Shown here piece by piece: positions 1-10,957 of a stretch of DNA of 64,000 nucleotides. The notes beneath the pieces were generated by a model, which saw nothing but the letters and a program-made list of their open reading frames with translations, made no database searches and was not told where the DNA came from. Made by a program: the position numbers and the translations under genes. The stretch spans positions 992,001 to 1,056,000 of the forward strand of contig OY253668.1 of NCBI GenBank assembly GCA_958009085.1, written 5' to 3'. How positions within the stretch are numbered: position 1 is the stretch's first letter; every line of letters begins with the position of its first letter. Source of the stretch: Protoeuglena noctilucae (Eukaryota; Chlorophyta; Pedinophyceae; Marsupiomonadales; Marsupiomonadaceae).

Positions 1-789
1 ACGTGGCGTCCTCCATGGTCGGCCTGCCGCCCACCTCGGCCCAGAAGCCCAGCCTCACGTAAGGCTGCAGGAAGAGAGGCGCAGTTTTAGGGGAAGGTCT
101 GTGCAAGCTGAGGATCGACCACCGCCCTTCCCGGGACCACTAGACCCAAGGCATGCCTCGCTGCATCCCCAGCAGCCCCTCACCATGTAGTCGGCCCCGT
201 CGCCGTCGCGGTGCATCGTCGTCAAGTCCACCACCGACGCTTGCGGGGTCAAGTCGACCGACGTGTCGAGGCCCCCCTCGCTCGCCAGGTCCGCCGCGCT
301 GTCCTCCGCCCGTATTCGCCCCACGTGCGCCGAGGCAGCGCTGTCACGCCGGCTGTGGCCCACGCTGGGAACCGCGCTCGCCCGATGCGACGCGCCCTCC
401 CCCGGCGTGCCGGGCACCGACTCGCCGCCCGGCGCCCCACGCGGCGTGCCCCGCGGCGGGAGGCCGGGCGAGTCCACGTCCGCGCTGTCAGTAAAGCGGA
501 GGGACATGCGCGGGTGCACGCCGCCCTCAAAGGCCGCTAGGTCCTGGAGGTGCGGGGGCCGGTAGGGACGGACCCCGCCCGCCCGCGACGCCTCGCTCGA
601 GGTGCTCGGCGCGGCCGCGCCACCCACGCGGGCCGGCTCGCGGGCCGGCGCGGCCCCAAAGCCATCGCGTGGCAGCAAAGGGCCCGCCTCCGCGCCGGAG
701 CCCGAAGACGAGCGCACGCTCGGGGTCTCCAGGCGCGAGACAGTCTCGTCTCCGCGGATGCGGTCTATAGGCGCCGAGACCGATCCCAT
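1..789 (-). CDS. PP2C-family protein phosphatase, N-terminal part (runs off window)
   Basis: Serine/threonine phosphatase of the PPM/PP2C type, Mn/Mg-dependent. Only the N-terminus is inside the window. Exon 1 (789-184) encodes about 200 residues rich in Ser, Pro, Gly and Ala, probably a disordered regulatory extension. A GTGAGG donor follows, and a CTGCAG acceptor resumes at 64 in the same phase with the residues VGGRPTMEDAT. This is the first PP2C motif, whose Met-Glu-Asp holds a metal-coordinating acidic residue. The start is the first Met (789) that gives an extension without low-quality sequence; an upstream in-frame Met at 939 is possible. The rest of the catalytic domain lies to the left, so activity cannot be judged. 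Confidence 0.75.
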
Positions 790-1770
790 GCGTGCCTCGG
801 AGAGACGCCACGCGTGCCGCGAAAGTCGGTCGTCTCGTGCGGCGCACGCTGGCCGAAAAGGCTGTCCTGCGCCACCGCGCTGCTGCTCTAATTTGTATCC
901 TTCCAACCCGCGGCGCGTTGCTCGAATGCAGCACGTCACTCCCTCGCGCCGGATGCGCTCAGCCAGCGATCACAGCCTACTGCGAGGGGGACGGGTGGGT
1001 TGCTCGCCAACACCACACGGTGCGCATGAAGAATAGTAGCGCCCGGGCGCAGGAGTGTGCGGGGCCGAAGCAGGGCGTGGAACGCGCAACACGTGCGATG
1101 AGTGCCGCAAGCTGTGCCACATGCCCCCACGAGGCTATAGACGGGGTCCCCCACCCTTACCCACAGTCCCACTTACCTGATGCACGTAGCCCTTCATGGA
1201 GAACGCGCTATGGCAGTCGCCCAGACCGCCATGGGGCCCGGCAAGCGTGGGCAGGCTGACGTGACAGCTGGCTGAGGCGGGAGCCCCGCCGCCCCTCCGG
1301 ACCAGATGAGGGGAGCTAGCTGACGACAGCGGAGGCTTACAAGAAGCACGGGAAGTCCCACAAGCTTGAACCACGAGCTGGTTTTTGACTCCGGGCCTCT
1401 GAGGCGCGCGGAAGCCAGGCGAGAGTCGCGCGGGCCGTCTTCCGTTCTCCAACCACACGGGACCAGAGAAACGACTCCAGCGCGGCGTGCGTGCGTGCAG
1501 CCGAGTCTGACGAGGCCCAGAAAGACGGTCTTTGTTTGATTGCTGTGCACTACTGTTCGAATCGTCGCATATGAACACGGGAACGGCCAACTAAGGCAAC
1601 TTGCGGCGCTTCTCGGTTCCTGCAAGTGCGAGTCAGGCGTCGGACTTGCTAATCGGCTTGGTCTTTGGCAGTGATTTCTGTGCGATTACGGGACGATAAC
1701 GCGGCGTCGTTGCGGGGGCTTATGCTTGGCTGCAGCGGCCCACGTGTGGGTGCGGAGGGGTCGGATTTCC
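790..1770. other. intergenic region between divergent PP2C and FAD-oxidase genes
   Basis: About 980 bp separating two divergent starts. It must hold both promoters and 5' UTRs. I see no convincing coding exon, TATA box or repeat; the open frames here are short and GC-driven. Confidence 0.4.
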
Positions 1771-4074
1771 ATGGCTCTGGCGTCGGCAGTCCCGGCGCCC
1801 CCTGCGGCCCGATCGGCCCTGGCGGCCTCGATCGCGTGCCCTCCCTCTGCATGCGTCTGCCCGCTGCACCTGCGGAGACCTTTCGTGCCGGCTAGGGTCC
1901 GCGATTCGCAATCGTCGCATGGGCCTTTGCGTGGCTTGTCAAGGCTAGGGGTGGGGCGGATCCCGCGAGCAACTACGGTGACGGACGCCCTGTATGTCGA
2001 CCTCGCGTCCGGCTTGGCGCGTGTGGGATGGCACTGTCGCGTTGCATGGCCAGCTCTGCCCTTCCTTCCGCAGGGCGGGGGCCCCGATGCTGGTACGGAA
2101 GATGGGGTCATCGTCGTGGGCGCTGGTCTGGCGGGCCTGGCTTGCGCCGTCAAGCTCGCTGAGCGAGGCGTCAAGGTGTGACTCCCATGACACCCAGACA
2201 CGGCCTGCCATTGCTCGTGCGCCTCCCATCCCCGCACCTGCACCTGCACCTGCCGCAGCACCCATGAGCCCAGCCTGCTGTCCCCGCCTGTTCTGTCCAG
2301 GTCACAGTCCTCGAGGCCAGCGACGGAGTCGGGGGCCGCGCCCGCACCGACGTCGTGGACGGTTTCCTCCTCGACCGCGGTTTCGCCATCGTGCTGTCGT
2401 CCTATCCCGAGCAGAAGGCCATGTTGGATTTAAACAAGCTCAATCTCAAATCCTTCTACGCCGGGGCGTCCGTGAGGTACCAGGGCACCTTCCATCGCGT
2501 GGCAGACCCGTTCCGGTGAGGGCACAGATCCTGGGATGCTGTGCTCCTGACCAGGGGCTCAGATATGGATGCCGAGTTATTGCTGTGAAACCTTGGGAGA
2601 GCGTGCTTTGTCAAGTGGGCACTGCGAGCATGCGAGAACGCATCTTACGGTGCCCGCAGCCACCCGCTTGACGCCCTCGCCACCCTGTCCCCCTCGCATC
2701 CCATCGGCACCCCGATGGACAAACTCCGCGTGGGCCTCCTCCGCCTCAAGGCCCTCGCCACCCCCGACGCCGCCCTCCTGAGCGGCCCCGACTCCCCCAT
2801 CGCCGCCGCCCTCCCCGCCGAGGGTTTCTCCCCGTCCATCGTCAGGGGATTCTTCCGCCCCTTCCTCGGCGGCATCTTCTTCGACCGCGACCTCGGCACC
2901 ACCTCCCGCCTCTTCTATTTCGTGATGAAGATGCTCGCGTCCGGCAGCAACTGCCTGCCAGAGCGCGGCGTGGGGGCCATGGCGGAGCAGCTCGCGGCGC
3001 GGCTGCCGCGCGGGGCCCTGCGCCTTAGCCAGGCCGTGGAGAGGGTCGACGCGGCGGGGGCGGGCGTGAGCGTGAGGACGCGTGCGGGGGAGACCCTGCC
3101 AGCAAGCAAGGCCGTGGTGGCCGTGGACGGGCCGGAGGCGGAGCGGCTGCTGGGGGCAGCCGTGGCGGAGGGGAGCCGGGCGTCGCGGACACCCATGGCA
3201 AAAGGTGGGGGCGGTGCGGGAGCGGTTGCCACTTATCGGACATGCGATGGTCCTGTTCACTGGCCTCTTGCTGCCCCACCTTCACTTTCCACTCGTTTGC
3301 TCCCACTCCCTGGCATCTCTCCACCCCCAGGCGTCGGCACGGCGTGTGTCTACTTCCGCGCCCCCCGTGCCCCCACCGCGGACCCCGTGCTCTTCCTGAA
3401 CGGCGAGGACGAGGGCATCGTCAACAACTGCTGCTTCCCGTCCAACGTGCAGCCCTCGTATGCGCCGCCGGGGCAGGCCCTGGTGTCTGCGTCCACCGTG
3501 GGAGTGCCGGACATGAGGTGAGGTGCGGTGTTGTTGCTGATAAGACTTGGGACATGCCAGATATGAGGTTAGGCACGCTGTTGTGGATGATGATAAGACG
3601 TGGGCCAGGGGTGCGCCACGTGTAGCTGCGGCTATCTCGCTTCGCGTGACGCGTCGCCGCCTTTGCCGCAGCGACGAGGAGCTGGCAGGGGCCGTCAAGG
3701 CGCACCTGGCGGAGTGGTTCGGGCAGCAGGAGGTGCAGACGTGGCAGTTGCTCCGGTGAGACGCAGTCAGCCTCGCATGTAGCGCACCAGCAGAACCTTG
3801 GAAAGTCTGCAGTTGCATGGCAGTGTGCACGCATGTCCGGGAACACCTCCCGTCGTGGCATCGTCATCCAACGCATTCTCGTGCTCTCCATCGCAGGGTG
3901 TACCGCATCCCGTACTCGCAGCCCGTGCAGGCCCCCCCAACGGACCTGGAGCGCCCCGTGAGCCTCGGCGGGGGTCTCTTCGTGTGTGGGGACCACCGGG
4001 AGAGCGCCACCCACGACGGGGCGCTGCGGAGCGGCAGGCGCGCCGCGGAGGCGGTGCTGGCGGAGCTGAGCTGA
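1771..4074 (+). CDS. FAD-dependent amine oxidase / phytoene desaturase-like oxidoreductase
   Basis: Flavoprotein of the amine oxidase/protoporphyrinogen oxidase/phytoene desaturase superfamily. Exons: 1771-1977 (uncertain), 2074-2175, 2301-2515, 2660-3204, 3331-3517, 3672-3755, 3897-4074. Phases agree throughout. Exon 2 carries the Rossmann FAD motif VIVVGAGLAGLACAVKL, and exon 3 continues with VTVLEASDGVGGRARTD, the adenine-ribose Glu and GGRARTD motif of this superfamily. The last exon has the C-terminal flavin-binding segment (LFVCGDHRESATHDGALRSG). The Ala/Pro/Arg-rich N-terminus from Met1771 looks like a plastid transit peptide. The first intron has a weak donor, so the start is the least certain part. 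The substrate cannot be told from sequence; a carotenoid or tetrapyrrole-type substrate is only a family-level guess. Confidence 0.8.
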
Positions 4075-4100
4075 GAGGTGCTGGGATGAGATAAGCCGAG

Positions 4101-4152
4101 CTGAGTTTAGTTGAGTGGAGTGGAGCTCAGCTGAGTTCAGTTGAGTGGAGTG
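4101..4152. repeat. short 30-bp tandem duplication downstream of FAD-oxidase gene
   Basis: CTGAGTTTAGTTGAGTGGAG at 4101-4120 recurs as CTGAGTTCAGTTGAGTGGAG at 4131-4150, period 30 bp, one mismatch. It lies in the 3' flank or UTR of the oxidase gene. The rest of 4075-4445 shows nothing else recognisable; the two flanking genes converge here. Confidence 0.6.
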
Positions 4153-4445
4153 CGGTGGCTTGCGACTTTTGCCTGGTGATGTGCGATGTCGCGTGGTGAG
4201 CAATTGAACGAGAAAGCTTCGCAGCGACGCATTGATCCCATGCCATCTTCACATGCGTGCAAGCCCTCATCATTCGTGCCAATCAGTGACACTGACTGTC
4301 CCACCCCCGCCCCTCATCGCCGTCCCACCATCTGCGCCACGGTCTGCAGCAAGCCCGTCTGCTTTTCGCGCCCCCCCGCGGCCCTCCCTCTCGACGTGGC
4401 ACTCCTGTCCATCAGCTGCATGCGCGCACGCGGTCACCACCTTGG

Positions 4446-5074
4446 TCACAGGTATGAGCGACACCACAGGTACCCCCAAGTGCGGCCATCCATATCCGCC
4501 ACTGCAACTTTGGCATCCCTCAAGCCACCGCCACGCACCTCGGTCATGACCTCGTCGAACCCGCGTGCCACCGTCTCACACGCAGGGCCCCCCAGGACGC
4601 GCGCCGCCACTGCCCCCGTGCCGCCGCTCTCCACGTCGCTCTCCGACCCCACCGGGGGTGCCAGGGTCCCCACCACGCGCCAGTCCTCATCCAAGACCAG
4701 CTTGATCCCCTCGCTAAGCATTGCCACCATGACCGTCTCCTCCCCGGTCCCTACGTTCTCCAGCCGCACCCGCACCGTGTCGGCGCGATCAGGGAAGGCC
4801 AGCCGCGGCACGGGGTCCGGCTCGCCGGGGTCCTCCGAGAACTCCACCTTGCACCCCGTGAAGGCCCCCGCGCCATCCAAGGTGGGGCCGCGGGGTCGCT
4901 GGCGCAGGCTGCGCAGCAGACGCCAGGCGACGACCGCCAGGGTGGCCGCCAGGGGCAGGCCGATGGCCACGGCCGCACACCAGAAGAGGAGCGTGAAGGA
5001 GGGGCCCGAGGAGGACGCCGGGGATGGGGTGGACTTTGCTTGAGAAAGAGCTCGGGTGGGACTTTGGAACGTGC
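4446..5074 (-). CDS. uncharacterised single-pass membrane protein (5' exon not found)
   Basis: The frame from 5074 to 4446 encodes about 210 residues. It starts at a plausible acceptor (CTTCAG before 5074), so at least one upstream coding exon is missing; there is no in-frame ATG in this exon. A Ser/Pro stretch is followed by one hydrophobic helix (residues around LLFWCAAVAIGLPLAATLAV), then basic residues, then a soluble domain rich in Val, Gly and Asp that ends in a Tyr/Trp-containing tail (GYLWCRSYL). The basic residues after the helix suggest that the C-terminal domain faces the cytosol or stroma. I do not recognise the family. It converges on the FAD-oxidase gene. Confidence 0.5.
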
Positions 5075-5568
5075 CTGAAGGTTAGAAGGGGCAGGTGGAT
5101 TTAGATGGCGGAGCGACCGGGCCGGTCGGGGCCCGGCGCGCGCGGCGCGGATGGGATGACTGTCCGGCCCACGCTGGGACCTGCAGCCTCACGCACCCGG
5201 CGGGAGGGCCTTCTTCAGGAAGGGCTGATCCTGGGATGTCAAATGAATGTCAACCATTGTAATGGTTGCTTGCGGGAGGGACTGAACACAGCGCGGGCGC
5301 CGCCGGGCTGGACGGGCAATGGAGAGGCCGCTGAGCGCAAGGCCGCTGGTCCCAGGTACCTCAACGATTTGCTTCGACGACAGTTATGCTGGACGTTTGA
5401 TAATTGAGTGCAACCGCTGCCGACACTCGCGCGGAGAGCCCCGTGCCCCTTCGGGTCGTCAACCGGCCGCTCTGGCACGCCGGTCGTTGACGCGCGCGCA
5501 GCGGGTCGCTAATCGTGACATTTCAATAAAGCAGCCATCACGGACCATCACGCTTGTCCTATCTCCCC
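5075..5568. other. intergenic, with a short perfect palindrome
   Basis: It should contain the missing 5' exon(s) and promoter of the gene ending at 4446, and the 3' UTR of the gene ending at 5569. A perfect inverted repeat CAACCATT-GT-AATGGTTG lies at 5251-5268. No further coding evidence. Confidence 0.35.
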
Positions 5569-7303
5569 TCACTTCCGGCGCCTGCGGTCCTCCTTGAACT
5601 TGTCCACCCACGGCGAAGGCGCGGGCCAGCTCCCTGCGAGCGAGATCGGGCGAGTCGACGCGTCGGTGGCACCTGCAACTGAATGCGCGCACACGCAGCG
5701 GCACTGAGCCACCCTGCGCGCCTCTCACCGGACGCCTTGACCGGCTCGGAGGTCGTCTTGGCCGTCGGCACGGACTTGTTCTCCCTCGGGCCGTACTTGG
5801 TGTCGCAGCTGACCCACCAGTCCGTGGGCGCCCTCGCCGCGCGCGACGACCGCCGCACCTGCGCTGGGGGGCACCTCGCATTGCGACGTCCAGCAGCTGC
5901 TACCACGTGCGCAGTGGGCAGTGAGCCTGCCTGCTTGCGCCAGCCACGTGCACGGCTGCCATGCCTCGCCGCACCTGCTTCCCGTCCACCTCTTCCTCCC
6001 TGAGGCCGAAGGACATGATGGACTGCCGGCGCTCCACCTCGGCGCGCCACAGGTGCCGGGCCTTCTTGGAAGGGCGGGGCGCGGGCGTGTGGAAGGGCGA
6101 GAGCGACGGNNNNNNNNNNNNNNNNNNNNNNNNNNNNNNNNNNNNNNNNNNNNNNNNNNNNNNNNNNNNNNNNNNNNNNNNNNNNNNNNNNNNNNNNNNN
6201 NNNNNNNNNNNNNNNNNNNNNNNNNNNNNNNNNNNNNNNNNNNNNNNNNNNNNNNNNNNNNNNNNNNNNNNNNNNNNNNNNNNNNNNNNNNNNNNNNNNN
6301 NNNNNNNNNCCGTGGGACGAGCGAGCGGGAGCTGGCGGACCCTCACTTGGCTCGCAGCGCCCTCGGTGTCCCTCGCAGCAGGGGGCAATGCGCCGTACCC
6401 GCCCGCGAGCCCTGCGCCGCGCGTTTCCAGCTCGCGGATGCGATCCACGAGGTCCTGTAGGTCTTGCGGCAGGGGACCAGAGCGGGGAACCCCCGTGAAG
6501 ACTGCGCCAGGCACAGGTGCTGCCGGGCGCGGCCTGGGCGGGGAGGCCTTGGGCGCAGGGGAGCGGTTGCGGACCGGACGGCAAGCAAACGCGGCGTCCT
6601 CTTCCGCTGGAGGCGAGGGCGGCGCGGCGTCAGGGCGGCCGGACTCCGGCGCAGGGGAAGGTGTGGGTGCAGTGGGGCCTTGGGGGGCGGCGTGGGCGCG
6701 GTGCGCATCGCAACGGCCGGCGGCCTGAGCCTTCCTGCGAGACGCACGTCGGAGCAAGGCGGATCGCGCACAAGATTGGGCCCGGACTGGCAGACAGGAG
6801 GGAGCAGGTGGGCATGTGTCGGGCGTGGGTGTCAAAAGGAGGAGGAGGCGTGCGCCGCGGCGACGACGCAAGAGTATGCCCCTTCTCTCACTTAGCCGCA
6901 GCGAATGCCGCGTCACGCCTCCGGATTTCCTCCGCCGTCATGATGGTGATGTGGAAGGTACGCTCGGACGGGACCCGCCCAGAGCCGCGGCGCACCAGCT
7001 CCGCCATCGACTTGAAGAGCAGCACGCGGTCCCGGCGTCGTTGCTGCATACATGGCGGGAGCGGGGGCGGCTGAAGCGGGTCCGAGTGGGACGCGGCCTG
7101 CCGTCAAGCGCGACGACACTCGCGAAGGCCTCCCGGACGCGCACCTTGACGACTGGGAAGAAGGTCAGCCGCGGGAGCGCAGCAAAAAGCGACTCCGTCA
7201 TCTCCTCGCGGCCGACATTCGCCTTGGCGCCGGGCGGAGCCAGCGGGTTGAACGTGTGCGCCGGGGCCGTGTTGGACCGGTCGCCGAAGACGACGCGCGA
7301 CAT
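5569..7303 (-). CDS. uncharacterised Ser/Pro-rich protein, possible CENP-C-like motif
   Basis: Six or more exons: 7303 to about 7120, 7043-6892, 6734-6347, one partly inside the N gap ending at 5975, 5858-5729, 5633-5569. Start Met at 7303 (MSRVVFGDRSNTAPAH). Exon 2 begins QRRRDRVLLFKSMAEL; exon 3 is proline-rich and ends in a short amphipathic helix (LPQDLQDLVDRIRELE). Exon 5 opens with VRRSSRAARAPTDWW. Its pattern R-R-S-x-R-x(4)-P-x(2)-W resembles the second half of the CENP-C motif. The protein ends in a basic tail (DKFKEDRRRRK). The donor of exon 1 is ambiguous and the gap hides sequence, so the full protein cannot be judged. No family assigned; the CENP-C resemblance is a hypothesis. Confidence 0.55.
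6110..6309. other. assembly gap (200 N)
   Basis: 200 consecutive N. The round length suggests a placeholder of unknown true size. It interrupts an intron and the 5' part of an exon of the minus-strand gene 5569-7303. Confidence 0.99.
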
Positions 7304-7734
7304 GGCTGAAACTGCAATATGCGGGGCAGGCTCACGGCAGCAATGGCAAAGAACGGCAACCCGCAGCGGCCCTGGGGGACTGGCGGTGGCCTGAGATGGC
7401 CCAGTTAACAACGTTGCCCGGGCGCCTCGGCTGACGGGGGAAGGAGCGAGAACGCGACCCAACGAGCAGTATATTGAACATTCGTGACGGTATGGTGAGC
7501 GACGCATGCGTGTAGACGGCAGGACGCGGCGAAAAGCCAGTCCCGGCGCCAGTCCCACGTCTGACAGGAAAGTTCAAGAGTGCGCGGTGGAGCAGGTTCG
7601 CCGCGCACGCGAAACGCCCTTCCTTCGTTCGCGTCACTCGGTCGCCGTGTCTCGCACGCTGTTAAGCCAGGCGCACGACCCCCAGCGTTTCGAACTCCCG
7701 ACGAGGCCCGTGATCCCCATTCGCAGCAGCTTCC
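7304..7734. other. divergent promoter region
   Basis: Lies between the start of the minus-strand gene (7303) and the first supportable exon of the plus-strand coiled-coil gene (7735). No recognisable element beyond short GC-rich open frames. Confidence 0.35.
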
Positions 7735-9617
7735 ATGATTCCTTTGATCGCTTTTACGACGGGCGCACTGGCGTCCCGGATTGTCGGGGCACGGGGGGAG
7801 AGGAACGGCACGGCTGCTGAGACCAAGCTCCAGGAGGTCGCGGCGGAGGCGGAGGTGAGCTCCTTGGGGAGGCATCGATCGCGTTCTGGTCCATGCAACT
7901 GTGCGTTGATCAGGGCAGCTGCTTGGGACGGAAAGCCCCAGCTCGAGGCCGCGCCGGGCCGCCCCCCCGGTTGTTGACCGCTGCATGTCTCGCCCCACCC
8001 TGGACTCCCCGCGCACCACGGCTCCCCGCCTGGCGCGCTATCGAAAGCCTCTAAAGTAGCCGAACCTCGAGTTATCGGCCTCTGTTTCACTGCGCCGAGA
8101 TCACCACGATATGCCACCCACGCGCCCGTCCCAGGAACTCCGTGCATACCTTGCCAAGGAGAGCGGCAACTCTGACGAGCTGCGACTCAAGAACGAAGAC
8201 CTGATCCGCAGCGTGGAGGCCTTGAAGGCCCAGGTGCCTTGGCATGCCTGGGGCTCGGCCTCGTGCTCGGAACGAGAAGCGCCGCTTTGCATGCCGAGGC
8301 TAGTGCGCCCCGGCCACTGCACCCGCCGACGCGCCTCGGCACGCGCAGGCGACGGAGATGCGCCGGCAGAACGACGGCTTGCGCACCGAGAACGCCGAGC
8401 TCGTCTCGCGCACCACGGAGCTGGTGGACCGGCTGGCGGCAATCAAGGCCGAGAGGGAGGACCTCGCGGACCGCCTGACGCGCGCAGAGGTGACGCAGGG
8501 CAGAGGCAGTGCGGGTGGCGGGCTCGCGTTGCGGCACTCGCACCGACTGGGTCGCTGCTGACCGTCACGCAGGCCTCGGCGGACGAGCGCGTGGCGTCGC
8601 TGCGGGCGGCCGTGGAGGGCGCCCTGTCCAAGTTTGCCCAGCGCGCCTGCTCCCTGTCGGAGCTGGTGTCGTCCCTGGCCTCGCTGGGCCTGCAGCTGGA
8701 CTTTGAGGAGGACCAGCTGGTGCAGGCGCTCATGTCCGAGCACAAGCGCGACCCCGTCGAGCTCGTCCTGCTGTCCGGGTGGATGGCGAGGCTCCGGGAG
8801 GCCGTGAAGGACGCACGCAGGTGCGGCGGAGAGCCACTGCCTTTCTGACTGATGGCACCCGACCCACACAGTGTCCTGCGACGTCACTGGTCCGCGCCCC
8901 GCCCCTTCTGCAGCCCCGACGCCCTGGTGTCCCCTGGCACCCCCGGCCCCCTGGGACTGGAGGGCAACCCGACCCCCCGCGGCCCCGCAACCCTCGCGCT
9001 GCCCGGGCCCATCGCGGACCCCTCTCGACCCCTGGCGCGCTCCCTCACCGGCACCCCCCGCGTCCCCGCCCTGGGCGCCCCCACCCCGCGCCCGGGGGAC
9101 TCGTTCGAGGCCCGTGCTCTCCGCGCCCTCGCCAGCCGCGGCGCGGCGGGGGCCAAGGCCCCAGAGAAGGCATCGCAGGACAAGGCGAGGGCCCATGCGC
9201 CATCCCACACCGCTGCCGTCACAGCCCTCGCCCCGCCCGCCCACCCGCCGTCTGCGGCCGCACGCGCAGGGCTCCGGGTCGCCCGCGGCCACCGTCGTGT
9301 CCCCCGGGGAGCGCGTCCCCGGCCGCAAGCCCCTGGCGGCCCTTGGCGCCAACACCGACGCCCCGAGCCCCATCGCCAAGCCGGACGGCAAGGGCGGGCT
9401 GACCCTGACGCGGACGCTCGAGGCAGCCCCTGTGCACGGCTCGGCGCGCGCCCAGGGGGGGTGGGGCTCCTTCTTTGGCCGCCAGAGCAGTGCGCCCGCC
9501 GCGCGCACGGGCGCTGCGGCGGTGCAGGGCTCGGCCGGCGGGGACGCTGCCGTGGCCCCGGCGCTGCCCGCCGGCCGCGGCATCGCCGCAGCGGAGAAGG
9601 GCTTGAGTGTGGTGTGA
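7735..9617 (+). CDS. coiled-coil protein with Pro/Ala-rich C-terminus
   Basis: Probable exons: 7735-7854, 8139-8233, 8349-8489, 8573-8820, 8914-9184, 9268-9617. The 5' end is uncertain; a start at Met8111 in exon 2 is an alternative. Exons 1-4 encode heptad-rich helix (ETKLQEVAAEAE, then ELRAYLAKE, then LRTENAELVSRTTELVDRLA), followed by a more globular helical segment (LSSLASLGLQLDFEEDQLVQAL). The C-terminal third is Pro/Ala/Gly-rich with SFFGRQSS near the end. Intron 9185-9267 fits only with a GC donor (AAG/GCGAGG). The pattern suits a structural or cytoskeletal protein, but no family is recognised. Confidence 0.55.
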
Positions 9618-9784
9618 CCTTGTTCCGTGACTCGGGGCGTGACTCGCTGTTAGGCTGACATCAGCGCCGCCAGTCTTTTGAGATGTGACCTCTCTGCCTG
9701 CGCCGCTCGCGGGGACTTGTGCGAGGCATCAATCGCCGGCGTGCATAGCCACCCGGCGTGTAAAAGAGCGGCCGCGGAAGTTGC

Positions 9785-10721
9785 TTGGGTCGGGGTATTA
9801 TGGCGGGCCCCGTGGTTCCGTGGCAAAGCCGCGTGCCGGTCGCCGGTGTCGCGTTGCACACGCATCGTCATTGTGGTCTGGCGGTGGTGCGCGCGGGGAT
9901 TATCCGACGCTATGCGATTTGGACCAGCGTCTCGCATACGCTGCTCATGGATGCGCGGCGCCGGCGCACCTGGGCGCTGCCGGCCGGCGCGGACTCGTCG
10001 GGAGACTCGAACGATGTGGAAGCGGCGAGGAGACGGCTCACGGACGCTCTGGTGGCTTCCGAGGCGCGACCCATCACAGGGCAGGAGCTGTGGGATACGG
10101 TCAAGTGAACGCGCGGGCTGCTGGCTTGCAGGCGCCATGGAATTGTCGTGTGCATGTGATGTTATGCGCGTGCTTGCTTGTAGGAGCAAGTTCGGCGCCA
10201 GCTTTGACGTTCGGCTCGTGCGGAGGGGCTATCAGATGTACCTCCACGTCATGTGGCGGTACCTGGAGCAGCAGGTGAGCGGCCAAGCTCCATACTTCAG
10301 GGTGTCCGTTGTGATGGGCCCCTGTTGTGTGATAAGTTTGCATGCTTGCGTGCACCGCAGAGCTTCCCTCTCACCCCCGACGAGTACCTGATGCAATTGG
10401 ACGCGGTCGCGGAGTACCTCAACTCCTGGGTCTGCCAGGACAAGTGAGGCGTGCGTTTATCATGCCGTGCCGCTTTGGCGGGTCCCTGGACGCATCCAAG
10501 GGCGCCCCAGTCCCGCTCTTTGCTGCGTCGACCGTGCCACGCATTGGTAGGCCCCGAGCGTGATGCCCTGGAATGCGTATGTGCGTCGCAGGGTCCGACG
10601 GGAGATCATGGCGGCCAAGAAAGGACCCGGGATTGGCCCGGGGGGGGCGCGGGCGGTGCAGATCCGGCTGGACGTGGACTTTGGCAATGCGGGGGAAGGA
10701 CGCAGCAAGGAGTGGACTTGA
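9785..10721 (+). CDS. DUF3067 family plastid protein
   Basis: Four exons: 9785-10104, 10184-10274, 10361-10443, 10592-10721, with splice phases 2, 0, 2. After an Arg/Ala/Val-rich N-terminus that looks like a plastid transit peptide, the conserved core begins at PITGQELWDTVK. It continues FGASFDVRLVRRGYQMYLHVMWRYLEQQ, then SFPLTPDEYLMQLDAVAEYLNSW. This is the signature of DUF3067, a small family shared by cyanobacteria and plastid-bearing eukaryotes whose function is unknown to me. The C-terminal part (VRREI, then AVQIRLDV, ending GRSKEWT) also matches the family layout. Start could be Met9785 or Met9800. Its presence supports a photosynthetic host. Confidence 0.85.
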
Positions 10722-10957
10722 CCGTCGCTTGCCCTCATGCCTCGCACTGCACGGCACTGCGCTATCCGTTCTGTCAACTCTAGGGAGTAGCTCACGCTAG
10801 ACAGCATGCTGACTCCCCACGCTGGCGGCTGGCCAGTCTAGCTCTCAACGCACCCGTGCCAATGCGCGGCATCCAACCAGTCTCTCGCACGCCTGCAACC
10901 GCCATGGCAACACCCCTGCAGTCCTCTCCCACTCGAGACACCACCCGGCACTTGCTC

